A DNA stretch of 64,000 nucleotides from Allobosea lathyri (GTDB lineage Bacteria > Pseudomonadota > Alphaproteobacteria > Rhizobiales > Beijerinckiaceae). The notes under the pieces were generated by a model, which was not told the DNA's origin, ran no database searches, and saw only the letters and a program-made list of their open reading frames with translations. The stretch's first letter is position 1. Each line of letters begins with the position of its first letter. The stretch covers positions 62,001 through 126,000 of the forward strand of contig NZ_FNUY01000010.1 in the NCBI RefSeq assembly GCF_900108245.1, in the 5' to 3' direction. Positions 37,956 to 46,942 of this stretch are shown here, in pieces. Made by a program: the position numbers and the translations under genes.

Positions 37956-38183
37956 TTATGTCGAAGCGGCGGCCTTGGTCTTGGTTGCCTTCTTGGGGGC
38001 TGGTGGTGCGGGCGGCTCGGCTGCCTGCTTCGCCAGCCTCAGCGCTTTCAGCGCCTCGATCTTCTTGCGCGCCGCTGCCTCTTCGGCAGCAATCCGGCCG
38101 CTCGATTTCTGCTTCTCGCGCGGTGCTTCCTGAACACTATGCACATCGTGCCAGGCGCGTGGTCCGCGATCGTCCCCTGCCAT
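37956..38183 (-). CDS. hypothetical Ala/Lys-rich protein, 75 residues
   Basis: A small, strongly charged protein: GPRAWHDVHSVQEAPREKQK at the start, a helical section with EEAAARKKIEALKALRLAKQ, and a Pro/Ala/Lys-rich tail (PPAPPAPKKATKTKAAAST). The tail resembles histone-like basic C-termini. The ATG at 38183 has a good ribosome site (GAGGGAG). I recognise no named family. Confidence 0.7.
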   Translation of the reverse strand: MAGDDRGPRAWHDVHSVQEAPREKQKSSGRIAAEEAAARKKIEALKALRLAKQAAEPPAPPAPKKATKTKAAAST

Positions 38184-38293
38184 TGGTGGTCTCCCTCTGT
38201 CACACACGCCGCGAACGCGGGAGCTTACGCGTGAACGCGTATGGATACGAGCGCCATTGCGGCCCGATAACGGTGAGTTGTACCGCCGCCGCT

Positions 38294-38410
38294 TCAGGCT
38301 AGCAGCGGCAAGACCAGCGCCATGGCGATGGCCAGCACCACGAGCGCCCGCATCAGAATGGCACCCTGGCTCGAAAACTGACTTTCCAGCGAACGTGAAA
38401 GAGCATGCAT
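38294..38410 (-). CDS. very small membrane protein, 38 residues
   Basis: A short protein with a polar N-terminus (HALSRSLESQFSSQGAIL) and one C-terminal membrane segment (RALVVLAIAMALVLPLLA). The ATG at 38410 has a good ribosome site (CAGGAG, 7 bases away). I recognise no family; the size suggests a small regulatory or accessory membrane peptide. Confidence 0.55.
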   Translation of the reverse strand: MHALSRSLESQFSSQGAILMRALVVLAIAMALVLPLLA

Positions 38411-38445
38411 GAACGACTCCTGACAACGCGACAGGCTTACGTTCG

Positions 38446-38489
38446 GTCAGATATTTCCCCGCGACAAGTCAGATCTTTCCCCGCGACAA
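38446..38489. repeat. 22-bp direct repeat next to the patatin gene
   Basis: gtcagatatttccccgcgac plus aa (38446-38467) is repeated at 38468-38489 with one change. It lies between the 38-residue gene start and the 3' end of the patatin gene, so it may hold a promoter for the small gene. Confidence 0.8.
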
Positions 38490-38532
38490 GTGGTGTGGAG
38501 CGCGAACTGTGGACAATTGGCAAAGCGAGCCG

Positions 38533-39699
38533 CTATCGCCTCTCGAAGTCCCGATGCACATCATGCGCGACGATGCCCGCGCCATCGGGCGGGATCGTGA
38601 GCCAGTCCTTGCGGGTCAGCGTCTGCCTGGTGTCCTCATAGCCGGACTTCCAGTGCTCCTGCATCGAGGTGCGCGAGAACTCGTAATCCTTGGCATGGCC
38701 CTCATAGGATTTCTGCTGGTAGATGAGCTGGAGGATGGTGTGCTCCGGCATCAGCGCCAGCTCGTCGCGCATCTCGCGCTCTTCGTCGCTCAGGCTGGCC
38801 TCCGGGATTTTGGCCAGCGCCTGATGCGTCTTCTTCTTCCAGTTCTGGATCAACGCGAACAGGTCGGTGGTGAGACGCGTGCGCGAGGAATAGGTGATGT
38901 CCTTCTGCCGGCCCATCACATCCTGCAGCGTGCGCGGCAGCGGCCCGCGCGCCGAGAACAGATCGACCTGGAAGATCAGCGAATTCAGCGTGTCGTCCTG
39001 GGCGAGCAGATGCTGCAGCGGCGTGTTGGAAACGATGCCGCCGTCCCAATAATGATCCGTACCGATCTGCACGGTCGGGAAGGCCGGCGGCAGCGCACCC
39101 GACGCCATGATATGCTCGGGCGCGATCGTCTCCTGGCTGTTGTCGAAATAGACGAAATTCCCGGAGGTCGCATTGACCGCGCCGACCGAGAACCGCACCG
39201 CCTGACTGTTGATCAGATCGAAATCGACCAGTTCCCGCAGCGTCTCGCGCAATGGCGCGGTATCGTAGAAGCTGGTGGCATCAGCCGCGCCGGCGGCCGC
39301 GACCCAGGGGCTGGTCCGGCGCGGCTCGAAAAAGCCGGGCTGCCCCAGCACGGTCGTGAATAATGACGAGGTCGCGTTGCGGGCCTGGCGGAAGATGTCA
39401 CCTTCCGGCGTGAACCACCAGACCTTGCGGTCGGTGATGCGCTCCCAGAATGCCTGCAGCCGTTCCAGCCGGCGTTCGCGCGGGTTGCCGGCGATCAGCG
39501 CCGAATTGATCGCGCCGATCGAGACGCCGGAGACCCAGTCGGGCTCGATATCGGCTTCGTGCAGCGCCTGATAGACGCCGGCCTGATAGGCGCCGAGCGC
39601 CCCGCCGCCCTGCAGGACAAGCGCGATGCGGTCGCAGCGTTCCGGCCGCCAGCCGAGATAGCGACTTCCGGACAGGGATGCGGTCGAGGGAGCATTCAT
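38533..39699 (-). CDS. patatin-like phospholipase (DUF3734 type)
   Basis: A 388-residue lipid acyl hydrolase. The oxyanion motif is LVLQGGGALGAYQAGVYQAL, the catalytic Ser is in WVSGVSIGAINSALIAG, and the catalytic Asp in HYWDGGIVSNTPL. The DUF3734 C-terminal half continues with RQKDITYSSRTRLTTDLF and IYQQKSYEGHAKDYEFS. The family is often next to 3-hydroxybutyrate dehydrogenase and linked to polyhydroxybutyrate metabolism, as here. The ATG at 39699 follows GAGGAC. Confidence 0.93.
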   Translation of the reverse strand: MNAPSTASLSGSRYLGWRPERCDRIALVLQGGGALGAYQAGVYQALHEADIEPDWVSGVSIGAINSALIAGNPRERRLERLQAFWERITDRKVWWFTPEGDIFRQARNATSSLFTTVLGQPGFFEPRRTSPWVAAAGAADATSFYDTAPLRETLRELVDFDLINSQAVRFSVGAVNATSGNFVYFDNSQETIAPEHIMASGALPPAFPTVQIGTDHYWDGGIVSNTPLQHLLAQDDTLNSLIFQVDLFSARGPLPRTLQDVMGRQKDITYSSRTRLTTDLFALIQNWKKKTHQALAKIPEASLSDEEREMRDELALMPEHTILQLIYQQKSYEGHAKDYEFSRTSMQEHWKSGYEDTRQTLTRKDWLTIPPDGAGIVAHDVHRDFERR

Positions 39700-39881
39700 G
39701 GCGCCGATGTCCTCACAGTGTTCGCACTGCAGCAATCCTACTGCTGAGTGCCTCGAGGTGACAGCGATATGACGCATGCCGCCGGCCGTGCGCCGTCACT
39801 CTTCCGTCAACCAAGCTTCATCGCAACGTCAGCTTACACCGCCAGGTCTGAGGCACGGTTTTTGCGGCGCAGAGCGCGCCG

Positions 39882-39929
39882 GCCGATCGACAGTACAGCC
39901 GATCGACAATGCAGCCGATGGACAGCGCA
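39882..39929. repeat. three 16-bp tandem repeats upstream of bdhA
   Basis: gccgatcgacagtaca, gccgatcgacaatgca and gccgatggacagcgca follow one another at 39882, 39898 and 39914. They end just before the ribosome site of bdhA, in the likely leader. Confidence 0.85.
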
Positions 39930-39939
39930 GGAGAGCAGC

Positions 39940-40722
39940 ATGCTGAAGGGCAAGACCGCCGTCGTCACCGGCTCGACCTCCGGCATCGGCCTGGCCATTG
40001 CCCGCGCCTATGCGCAGCAGGGCGCCAACATCGTCATCAACGGCTTCGGGGCGCCAGACGAGATCGAGCGGGAGCGCGCCGGCATCGAGGCCGATTTCGG
40101 CGTCAAGGCGCATTATTCTCCTGCCGACATGGCCCATGGCGGCGCCATCGCCACCATGATCGAGGAGACTGAGCGCGAATTCGGCTCCGTCGACATCCTC
40201 GTCAACAATGCCGGCATCCAGTTCGTCGCTCCGGTCGAGGAGTTTCCCGTCGAGAAATGGGACGCGATCATCGCGATCAACCTCTCGGCCGCCTTTCACG
40301 CGATTCGCGCGGCGCTGCCCGGCATGAAGCAGCGCAAATGGGGCCGCATCATCAACACCGCATCCGCGCACGCGCTCGTCGCCTCGCCGTTTAAATCGGC
40401 CTATGTCGCCGCCAAGCACGGCATTGCAGGGCTGACCAAGACGGTCGCGCTGGAAACGGCGACCTTCGGCATCACCGCCAACGCGATCTGCCCCGGCTAT
40501 GTCTGGACGCCGCTGGTCGAGAAGCAGATCCCGGAGACCATGGCGGCGCGCGGCCTGACGAGGGATGAGGTCATCAACGACGTTCTGCTGCACGCGCAGC
40601 CGAGCCGGCAGTTCGTCACCAGTGAGGAGGTCGCGTCGCTGGCGGTCTTCCTGGCGTCGGATTCCGCGAAATCGATCACCGGTGTCATCCTGCCTATCGA
40701 TGGCGGCTGGACCGCGCAGTAA
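39940..40722 (+). CDS. bdhA: 3-hydroxybutyrate dehydrogenase
   Basis: A 260-residue short-chain dehydrogenase that interconverts 3-hydroxybutyrate and acetoacetate. NAD-binding TGSTSGIGLAIARAYAQQGA, NNAG in VDILVNNAGIQFV, catalytic Tyr-Lys in SAYVAAKHGIAGL, and the family-specific CPGYVWTPLVEKQIPE and HAQPSRQFVT are all seen. The ATG at 39940 follows AGGAGAG. The acetoacetate decarboxylase gene is 14 bases downstream. Confidence 0.95.
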   Translation: MLKGKTAVVTGSTSGIGLAIARAYAQQGANIVINGFGAPDEIERERAGIEADFGVKAHYSPADMAHGGAIATMIEETEREFGSVDILVNNAGIQFVAPVEEFPVEKWDAIIAINLSAAFHAIRAALPGMKQRKWGRIINTASAHALVASPFKSAYVAAKHGIAGLTKTVALETATFGITANAICPGYVWTPLVEKQIPETMAARGLTRDEVINDVLLHAQPSRQFVTSEEVASLAVFLASDSAKSITGVILPIDGGWTAQ

Positions 40723-40736
40723 GAGGGACGGACGCC

Positions 40737-41483
40737 ATGAACCGCAAAGATATTCTCGACCTGCCATCGATGCCGCTGGCCGGCCCGAGCTATCCAGCCG
40801 GCCCCTATCGTTTCATCGACCGCGAATACATGGTCATCAGCTACGAGACCGATCCCGAGCTGATCCGCCATCATCTCCCCGAGCCGCTGGAGCCGCTCGC
40901 CCAGCCGATCGTCAACTACGAATGGATCAAGATGCCGGATTCATCCGGCTTCGGAGATTACACCGAGACCGGCATCGTCATCCCCTGCAAATTCGGCGAC
41001 GAGGAGGTCAATTTCGTCTCGCAGATGTATCTCGATGTCGAGCCGCCGATCGCGGCTGGCCGTGAGATCTGGGGCTTCCCGAAGAAGCACGCGCACCCCA
41101 AGCTCGAACTGGTCAAGGACACGCTGACCGGCACGCTCGAATATGCCGGCCAGCAGGTCGCCATGGGCACGATGGGCTACAAGCATGAGAGTCTCGCCGG
41201 CAACGGCGTCAGGACCACCGCGATTCTCACCAAGACGCAGGTCAACCTGAAGATCATTCCCGGCGTCGATGGCGAGCCCGAGATCTGCCAGCTCGTGGCG
41301 CTGAACCTCACCGACATCACGGTGAAAGGCTCCTGGATCGGGCCCGGCCGCCTGCATCTCGTCCCGCATGTGAATGCGCCGGTGGCCGACCTGCCTGTAC
41401 GCAAGGTGCTTGGCGCGCACCACTTCATCGCCGACCTGACGTTGCCCTTCGGCAGGAAGATCCATGATTACATGAAGGGGTGA
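40737..41483 (+). CDS. adc: acetoacetate decarboxylase
   Basis: A 248-residue enzyme that decarboxylates acetoacetate to acetone. The Schiff-base lysine lies in GREIWGFPKKHAHPKLE, together with the Glu and Arg expected around it; the N-terminal YMVISYETDPELIRHHLPEP is typical. Paired with bdhA, it suggests a 3-hydroxybutyrate to acetone route, linked to the patatin gene on the other strand. Confidence 0.95.
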   Translation: MNRKDILDLPSMPLAGPSYPAGPYRFIDREYMVISYETDPELIRHHLPEPLEPLAQPIVNYEWIKMPDSSGFGDYTETGIVIPCKFGDEEVNFVSQMYLDVEPPIAAGREIWGFPKKHAHPKLELVKDTLTGTLEYAGQQVAMGTMGYKHESLAGNGVRTTAILTKTQVNLKIIPGVDGEPEICQLVALNLTDITVKGSWIGPGRLHLVPHVNAPVADLPVRKVLGAHHFIADLTLPFGRKIHDYMKG

Positions 41484-41539
41484 GGGCGGCGGGCCGCGCC
41501 GCTCGCGATCGCCGGAATGGCCTCGACAGCGTCAGAGCC

Positions 41540-41761
41540 TCAAAGCCACTGAACGATGCTGCCCGGGCCGATCTGGTGCATGTCGATCTCGGTGTCGCTA
41601 AGGCGGCGCTCGAGCCGCAGTTTCGGATCCGGCAAGAGGCCCGGCTGCTGCGACACGACTTGAAGCGCAGCGGTTTCCGATTCCGCCTCGACGAAGAACA
41701 CCTGTCGCCCGCTCGACGTCGACGACTTGACCTCGACCTGAAATGCTTTCGTCAAGCTCAT
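41540..41761 (-). CDS. hypothetical protein, 73 residues
   Basis: A small protein, KAFQVEVKSSTSSGRQVFFV then EAESETAALQVVSQQPGLLP. The pattern suggests a compact beta-alpha-beta fold. The ATG at 41761 has a good ribosome site (CAGGGA). It shares its strand with the next hypothetical gene upstream (41904-42197), with a 142-base gap. Confidence 0.65.
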   Translation of the reverse strand: MSLTKAFQVEVKSSTSSGRQVFFVEAESETAALQVVSQQPGLLPDPKLRLERRLSDTEIDMHQIGPGSIVQWL

Positions 41762-41903
41762 CGCGTTTCCCTGCCTTGCGCGCATCGATCCAGCGGCGCC
41801 TCGACGCCCTGGGCAGCCCGCGCAAACAGCGAGCTGGTCAGCCGAGAATCTGGCGGCTCATCGGCTCCGTAGCACCTGCAGCCCAGGCAGCAAAGCCGAA
41901 CGG

Positions 41904-42197
41904 TCAGGCGATTCGGGAGATGATGTCCACGAGAAGCGGGACGACACCGCCGGCGTCCTCCAGTGGCGCCGTGAACGTCACGATCTTTTCGCTGAAGGTC
42001 GTAATCGTGAGTTGAAGGGTGAAGCCGCCCGCACAGATCAGCTTCATCTCTTCCAGCATGGCTCGCGGCTCGATGCGGGCGATCCTGCCGGAAAACCAGC
42101 CTTCATACAGGCCCGGCCTGCGGGCGGGCTCGTAATTGTAGACACCTGCCACGCCACTGCCGCAGCGCGACACCAACCGACCTCTGCCTGTCACCAT
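41904..42197 (-). CDS. hypothetical protein, 97 residues
   Basis: A small soluble protein: GVYNYEPARRPGLYEGWFSG, then MLEEMKLICAGGFTLQLTIT and VTFTAPLEDAGGVVPLLVDI. Its ATG at 42197 is preceded by GGAAG at a normal distance. I recognise no family. Confidence 0.6.
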   Translation of the reverse strand: MVTGRGRLVSRCGSGVAGVYNYEPARRPGLYEGWFSGRIARIEPRAMLEEMKLICAGGFTLQLTITTFSEKIVTFTAPLEDAGGVVPLLVDIISRIA

Positions 42198-42404
42198 AGC
42201 AAGACTTCCAGTGGGGATTGGAGACCTTGGAGGCGGCCAATAGCTTATCGCCGGGCGGCTTTTCTATGTCCAAGCGAGCTGGGCGTCGGCTTGGCTGGGA
42301 GTTCGGCAGGCTATCCCGTTTCCCGCCCCGGCATCGTCGACACCGGTCTGGCCTTCGGTTCGCTTATGAGCGATCCGGCAGAATATTGATGGGGTTGGGT
42401 AAAA

Positions 42405-42482
42405 TGGTCGGAGCGAGAGGATTCGAACCTCCGACCCCTTGTCCCCCAGACAAGTGCGCTAACCGGGCTGCGCTACGCTCCG
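42405..42482 (-). tRNA. tRNA-Pro, anticodon GGG
   Basis: The minus strand folds into a full cloverleaf. The acceptor stem is CGGAGCG/CGCTCCG, the anticodon stem CTTGT/ACAAG with loop CTGGGGG (anticodon GGG), and the T-arm GGAGG-TTCGAAT-CCTCT. A genomic CCA end is present (42405-42407). Length 78 including CCA. Confidence 0.96.
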
Positions 42483-42689
42483 ACGGCTCGGCTTATAGTG
42501 TCGGGTCGGCGCGGATGCAATGCGCTTCGACCACTTGATTGCAAGAGATGTGTGGGTTCGTGCATTTGCCCCGGCGCGGCACAGGCCGATGCAGGTGCGA
42601 TTAACCCTGGCTTAAGGCTTCGATTGCCGGCGCGGGCTTATGGCGACATCGTTCCGGCGGACGGGGAGGATTTTCAGGCGGAGAAGACG

Positions 42690-43508
42690 ATGTCATTGGC
42701 GACTGCTGCCGTCGGTGGAACCAGGTCGAGCCAGCTCTCGCCCGCAAAGGCGACCGGCTCGGTCGCGAGCTTTTTCCGGGGCATCGTGCCGGATTGGCAC
42801 TCGGACTGGGCCTGGGACCATTACGAGCCGACAATCCTGGCGCTGGCGCATCAGTTCGGCCTGCATCGTGTCTGCGAGATCGGCGGCGGGCGCGATCCCA
42901 TGTTCTCGCGGGGCGAGGCCGCCAGACATGGCCTTGAATTGACCGTCAACGATATCGATGCCGGCGAACTGGCCCTGACGCCGGCCGGCCTCAAGACGGC
43001 GCGCTTCGATATTGCGGGCGATCTGTCGGAGCCCGACATCGCGCGCGGCGGTTATGACCTGATGGTTTCGCGCATGGTTTTCGAGCATGTCGGCGATGTC
43101 GAGCGCGCCTGGACCAACATCCACGCTCTGCTGGCGCCCGGCGGTGTCGCGCTGGCCTTCATCCCGACGCTGTGGGCGCCGGTCTTCGCGCTCAACCACA
43201 TCCTGCCCGAGAAGGCCTCGCGCGCGATCGTGCATGCGCTCTTTCCGGCGCGGCGCGATGGCGGTGGCGCCCCCAAATTTCCAGCGCTCTACGATTGGTG
43301 CCGTGGCAGCCGCTCGCGGCTGGAGCCGATGCTGAACCGCGCCGGCTTTCGCGACGTCCATATCCAGCGCTTCTGGGGACATGACTATTTCAAGCGCATG
43401 CCCGGGCTGAAGCAGGCCGACCACGCTTTCAACGCGCTGGCCGCCAGGATCGGCTGGGATTTCGTGACAACCTACGCCTATGTCGTCGTGCGCAAGGACA
43501 AGGCCTGA
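42690..43508 (+). CDS. SAM-dependent methyltransferase
   Basis: A 272-residue class I methyltransferase. Motif I is HRVCEIGGGRDPMFSRGEAA, motif II DIAGDLSEPDIARGGYDLMV, and motif III around ERAWTNIHALLAPGGVALAF. The target is unknown. It stands at the edge of the exopolysaccharide locus, convergent with the polymerase gene, so modification of a sugar is possible. The ATG at 42690 follows GGCGGAG. Confidence 0.87.
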   Translation: MSLATAAVGGTRSSQLSPAKATGSVASFFRGIVPDWHSDWAWDHYEPTILALAHQFGLHRVCEIGGGRDPMFSRGEAARHGLELTVNDIDAGELALTPAGLKTARFDIAGDLSEPDIARGGYDLMVSRMVFEHVGDVERAWTNIHALLAPGGVALAFIPTLWAPVFALNHILPEKASRAIVHALFPARRDGGGAPKFPALYDWCRGSRSRLEPMLNRAGFRDVHIQRFWGHDYFKRMPGLKQADHAFNALAARIGWDFVTTYAYVVVRKDKA

Positions 43509-43563
43509 GCGTCGCTTTCGGGTGGAAACCCAGTGGGTTCTACCTGAAATTTGAATCAGTTTC

Positions 43564-44874
43564 TTATCTGACGACGGGCGCGGTCTGCTGGCAATCGGCC
43601 GCCCGCATTGTTCCTGCTTTCGCTCTATTGCCGCGCGCCGCTTGCGGGGCAGTGGCCGGCACCGGCAATGCGGCCAGGCCCCAGACCAGGCCGAGCATGA
43701 GGTAGAGATGGCGCCAGTGGTCGGTGTCGATCTGGAGCCCCTGCAGGATCGTCACGAACAGCACCGACCACAGGACGATGGCGTGATTCTGCCAGGGGGT
43801 GCGCAGGAAGACGAGCCGCCAGCCGACATAGCAGGTCGCCGCCATCAGTCCGAGCCAGGCGAAGCCGCCGAGCCAGCCATAGGACGCGAAGGCGTTGATG
43901 TAGACGTTGTGCGGGTCCTCGGGAAAGAACTTGCGGAAGCGCAGGGGCCCGAAGCCGTTGGGCGCGTCGAGCAGCAGCGGGATCGAGCGCAGCTGGTTGC
44001 CGAAGCGCCCCGTGACGCCCTGGTCGTAGCTCTGGTCGAGGCTGGCGCGGGTCTCGAAGACGTCGCGGATGTTCTCGAAGGACAGCGCGATCAGCAGCGC
44101 GATGATGACGAGCATCAGGGCCGCGAGCGTCAGGAACACGATGCGGGTGCGCCGCGAGGCGCTGGGCGAGGTGAGGAAGGTCAGCGCCACCATCAGCAGG
44201 CTTGCTGCGACGAGATTGCCCCAGGCGCCGCGCGAGAAGGTCAGGAAGAGCGCCGCCAGCGGCAGGCTCATCGCGATCAGGCCGCGAACAAGTCCCACCC
44301 GGCCGATCAGGACATGGTGAAGCGCATAGAGGATCGGCAGCACGAGGAAGGGGCCGAGCACGTTGGGGTCCTTGAAGGTTCCCGAGGCGCGTCCATACAA
44401 GGTGAAGGGCCCGCTCAGGCCGGCAATGTCGAAATAACCGAGAATTGCGGCGAAGCTCGCGCACCAGGCGGCGAAGAGATAGCCCTTCCGCAGCGTCTCC
44501 AGCCGGCCGTAAGCATCCTCGGCCATGATCGCGGCAAGGAAGATCGCGGTGATCATCAGGTAGACGGAGACTGCGGTGAAGCGAACCGAGTCCGGATCGT
44601 CCATCCAGGGAATCAGGGAGAACGTTCCGCCGATATTGTAGATGAGCAGCAGCACTGCCATCGGCAGCAGCTTCTGCGAGAAGCGGATGCCGGTCAGCGC
44701 GAAGACGAAGACGACGAGCAGGAAGGCGACTTCATAGGGCGAAGGCTCGACCAGCGCGACGCCGCTCGATGCGGTCAGCAGCCAGAGCGCGCCGCGCTTG
44801 ATCGCGGCATAGGAGATCGTCAGGCCGCGTCGGCGGCCCGTTTCGCTTGCCCCGTGGTCGGCCAGCGCGCTCAA
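43564..44874 (-). CDS. O-antigen ligase/Wzy-type polysaccharide polymerase
   Basis: A 436-residue membrane protein with about 11 predicted segments. The Wzy_C signature lies in LFLTFSRGAWGNLVAASLLM; a long periplasmic loop follows, with GRFGNQLRSIPLLLDAPNGF and FPEDPHNVYINAFASYGWLG, the latter holding the usual His. It starts at a TTG overlapping the stop of the sugar-transferase gene (TTGA), so the two are coupled. It likely polymerises the exopolysaccharide repeat unit; ligase function is the alternative. Confidence 0.88.
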   Translation of the reverse strand: MSALADHGASETGRRRGLTISYAAIKRGALWLLTASSGVALVEPSPYEVAFLLVVFVFALTGIRFSQKLLPMAVLLLIYNIGGTFSLIPWMDDPDSVRFTAVSVYLMITAIFLAAIMAEDAYGRLETLRKGYLFAAWCASFAAILGYFDIAGLSGPFTLYGRASGTFKDPNVLGPFLVLPILYALHHVLIGRVGLVRGLIAMSLPLAALFLTFSRGAWGNLVAASLLMVALTFLTSPSASRRTRIVFLTLAALMLVIIALLIALSFENIRDVFETRASLDQSYDQGVTGRFGNQLRSIPLLLDAPNGFGPLRFRKFFPEDPHNVYINAFASYGWLGGFAWLGLMAATCYVGWRLVFLRTPWQNHAIVLWSVLFVTILQGLQIDTDHWRHLYLMLGLVWGLAALPVPATAPQAARGNRAKAGTMRAADCQQTAPVVR

Positions 44875-46424
44875 TAAGCGTTCTCATTCTTGGTCATCAG
44901 CGAGAACGGGGTCTTGAGCAGGATGTACAGGTCGAGCAGCACCGACCAGTTCTCGATGTAGTAGAGGTCGTGCTCGACGCGCCGCTGGATCTTGTCCTCG
45001 GTGTCGGTTTCGCCGCGCCAGCCATTGATCTGCGCCCAGCCGGTGATGCCGGGCTTGACCTTGTGGCGCGCGAAATAACCGTCGACGACCTGCTCATAGG
45101 CGCGGTTGGACGCGGTCGCATGGATCGCGTGCGGGCGCGGCCCGACCAGCGAGAGATTGCCCTTGAACACTACGTTGAACAGCTGCGGCAGTTCATCGAG
45201 CGAGGTCTTGCGGATGAAGCGGCCGACGCCGGTGACGCGCGGGTCGTCCCGGGTGACCTGCTTGGCGGCGGCGAAGTCGCTCATCTCATGATAGAGCGAG
45301 CGAAACTTGAGCACCTCGACCATTTCATTGTTGAAGCCGTAGCGCTTCTGGCGAAACAGCACTGGCCCCTTCGAATTCATTTTGATCGCGATCGCCGTCG
45401 CCAGCATCACCGGCGAGAGTGCGATCAGCGCCAGCGTGCCGACGAGCTTGTCGAACATCCATTTGACGACGATGTCCCAATCGGCGATCGGCCGGTCGAA
45501 GACGTCGAGCACGGGCACTGCGCCAAAATACGAATAGGAGCGCGGCCGGAACCTGAGCTTCGACATATGCGCGGAGAGGCGGATGTCGATCGGCAGGATC
45601 CAGAGCTTGCGCAGCATGGTGAGAAGGCGCGCCTCGGCCGAGATCGGTAGCGTGAATATCACCAGGTCGAGCTTGGTGCGCCGCGCGAACTCGACGAGGT
45701 CGTCGATGGTGCCGAGCTTGGGATAGCCGGCGACGAGATCGGGCGAGCGGTCGTCATTGCGGTCGTCGAAGACGCCGCAGATGCGCAGGCCGGTGTCGCG
45801 CTGCGCCTCCAGCGCCCGGATCAGCGCCTCGCCCGCCTCGCCACCGCCGACGATGGCGGTGCGTCGTTCGAGGCGGCCGGAACGGGTCAGATAGCGGACG
45901 CCGAGCGTGACGAAAAAGCGCTCCCCCAGCAGCGCGGCGACGCCGGACGCATAGAAGCCGAGCAGCCAGACGCGCGAGACCTGGTCGCCGATCTTCAGAA
46001 AGAAGAAGATCGCAAGCGTGATCAGGAAAAGCATGGTCCAGCCCGTCACCAGCCGGACCGCGGCGGCGACGAAGTTGCGGAGCGCTCCGACATGATAGAG
46101 TTGCAGCGCCTGGAAGCAGCCGAGCGTGCCGATGGCCAGAGCCGGGATCGTGATCTGATAGGGCAGGAAGTTGTCGACATTGCCGGCGGCGTAAAGCCAG
46201 TAGATCAGCCCGCCGGCCAGGATGACGGCGAGCGCGTCGAAGAGCCTGACGCAGCCTTCGATCATGATCGGCGAGAGCGTCGGCTTGACCGGTATCGCGG
46301 CAATGCGTTCGGCCAGCGGATGGAAAGCGCGTGTCGCGCCGCCAAGGCTTGGGCCGAACATATCCGGAGTGGCCGAGGCGGCCGCGTCCGCCTTGATCAT
46401 ATCGCGGACATCGAAAGCACCCAT
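44871..46424 (-). CDS. undecaprenyl-phosphate sugar phosphotransferase (WcaJ/ExoY type)
   Basis: A 517-residue membrane enzyme that starts the polysaccharide repeat unit by moving a sugar phosphate onto undecaprenyl phosphate. Four N-terminal membrane segments are followed by a CoA-binding-like domain (TAIVGGGEAGEALIRALEAQ), then the bacterial sugar-transferase domain with DKLVGTLALIALSPVMLATA, LKFRSLYHEM and KTSLDELPQLFNVVFKGNLS then LVGPRPHA. It heads the two-gene unit with the polymerase. Confidence 0.93.
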   Translation of the reverse strand: MGAFDVRDMIKADAAASATPDMFGPSLGGATRAFHPLAERIAAIPVKPTLSPIMIEGCVRLFDALAVILAGGLIYWLYAAGNVDNFLPYQITIPALAIGTLGCFQALQLYHVGALRNFVAAAVRLVTGWTMLFLITLAIFFFLKIGDQVSRVWLLGFYASGVAALLGERFFVTLGVRYLTRSGRLERRTAIVGGGEAGEALIRALEAQRDTGLRICGVFDDRNDDRSPDLVAGYPKLGTIDDLVEFARRTKLDLVIFTLPISAEARLLTMLRKLWILPIDIRLSAHMSKLRFRPRSYSYFGAVPVLDVFDRPIADWDIVVKWMFDKLVGTLALIALSPVMLATAIAIKMNSKGPVLFRQKRYGFNNEMVEVLKFRSLYHEMSDFAAAKQVTRDDPRVTGVGRFIRKTSLDELPQLFNVVFKGNLSLVGPRPHAIHATASNRAYEQVVDGYFARHKVKPGITGWAQINGWRGETDTEDKIQRRVEHDLYYIENWSVLLDLYILLKTPFSLMTKNENAY

Positions 46425-46942
46425 GACGCGTATCCCTGACCCGGACGGCGTCGCCGAGGCACGCCGATCCCGCCTGTCACATATCTGAAATTGTTCACGG
46501 AAGACTTAATCGGAACACTCGTTGTTTTCCGGGATCGAGGCCGCCGGGACCCGTCCGCCGGCGCCTGAATGAGCCCTCAAAACGGTTCTTTTTTCGGTGA
46601 TTGCGAAATCTCGATTTTCCCTCGTGGCGCCAAGGTATTAGCGCGGGTTTTCCGAGGGCGTTCAAGTCACTGTTTTGCTGCTGTTCTGCGCGTCCCAAGT
46701 CGTTTTGAGTTGACGCAAAGCAGTGTTTCGGGCATATCTGCCTGCGATGAGTGTCTGAGAAGCACATTTTTACGCGCCTGATGTCCTTGGCCTTTCCGGC
46801 TGTTGGGCGGACGCTGTGCTGCTTTCGGTGAGGTAGTCACCGAGAGCGTTTTATCCGGAACTCTGATTTAAAACTCGAACTTTTGCTGAGCTGCCCGGCA
46901 TCGCCCCCGCGATGTCCAGTGATGGCTTCGCCTGTGTGCAAC
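46425..46942 (+). other. 518-base gap between two divergent exopolysaccharide-region units
   Basis: The stretch is AT-richer than its surroundings and presumably holds the promoter of the sugar transferase gene on the left (around 46475-46530) and that of the SMR pair on the right. Two short open frames (46495-46767 minus and 46569-46781 plus) lack ribosome sites and credible composition. I see no palindromic repeat and no clear structured RNA. Confidence 0.4.

Noticed and set aside
46495-46781. Two short open frames in the 518-base gap
   Set aside because: No ribosome sites, unusual composition, and overlap on opposite strands; promoter DNA is more likely.
46761-46942. Guanidine riboswitch before the paired SMR genes
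   Set aside because: No paired hairpins with ACGR loops are present in the leader.
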